A DNA stretch of 5,638 nt from JARRLC01 sp050290865 (GTDB lineage Bacteria; Pseudomonadota; Alphaproteobacteria; Rhizobiales; Rhodomicrobiaceae). The DNA lies in NCBI GenBank assembly GCA_050290865.1, contig JBNKIW010000105.1:1-5638 (forward strand), read 5' to 3'. The notes beneath the pieces are model-generated. The model worked only from the letters and a program-made list of their open reading frames with translations, did not search any database and was not told the origin of the DNA. Of this stretch, positions 5,605 through 5,638 are shown piece after piece; position 1 is the first letter of the stretch; each line of letters starts with the position of its first letter. Position numbers and translations under genes: made by a program.

Positions 5605-5638
5605 TCACGACAACGGCGTGAACAATGGCCCGCTCGAA
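5311..5638 (-). mobile_element. Remnant insertion sequence running off the right edge
   Basis: The transposase relic and the flanking bases to the window end are the visible part of an old insertion sequence. The outer minus-strand segment (5605-5638) may continue the same element in a shifted frame, where an arginine-rich stretch resembles the linker before the DRxGH strand. Neither boundary can be fixed from here. Confidence 0.4.

Overview
The window reads as chromosomal DNA from a high-G+C Gram-negative bacterium, most likely an alphaproteobacterium of the Hyphomicrobiales. The main clue is an outer-membrane porin whose mature N-terminus (a CCADLEERVAELE segment before the first barrel strand) is typical of porins in that order. 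A DUF3108 protein with the CDR..IFDG..RYD motif and an oxidoreductase remnant of alphaproteobacterial type agree with this. The placement is inferred from protein style, not from a search.

There are four intact genes and one gene cut by the left edge. The left end holds two tandem copies of a tiny exported peptide family: the tail of copy 1 (1-93) and a complete 54-residue copy 2 (153-317). Two GC-rich hairpins follow copy 2. On the minus strand come a cytochrome P460-family c-type haem protein (676-1239) and, immediately downstream of it, a broken phosphate-binding-protein (PstS-like) fragment (423-664). Then follow about 490 bases without a recognisable gene and the frameshifted N-terminus of a mercuric-reductase/dihydrolipoamide-dehydrogenase-like flavoprotein (1727-2000). 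The plus-strand porin (2160-3545) ends at a convincing intrinsic terminator (3573-3601). After about 530 empty bases comes a minus-strand periplasmic DUF3108 protein (4134-5048). A decayed IS1595-type transposase remnant lies at the right edge (5311-5604).

The genes do not form one pathway. The products of all the intact genes are predicted to leave the cytoplasm (porin, periplasmic haem protein, DUF3108 protein, exported peptides). The spaces between them hold three gene relics, so this looks like an eroded accessory interval. I see no CRISPR array, tRNA, rRNA or defence system. The least explained element is the tandem exported micro-peptide pair at the left edge, which may continue beyond the window.
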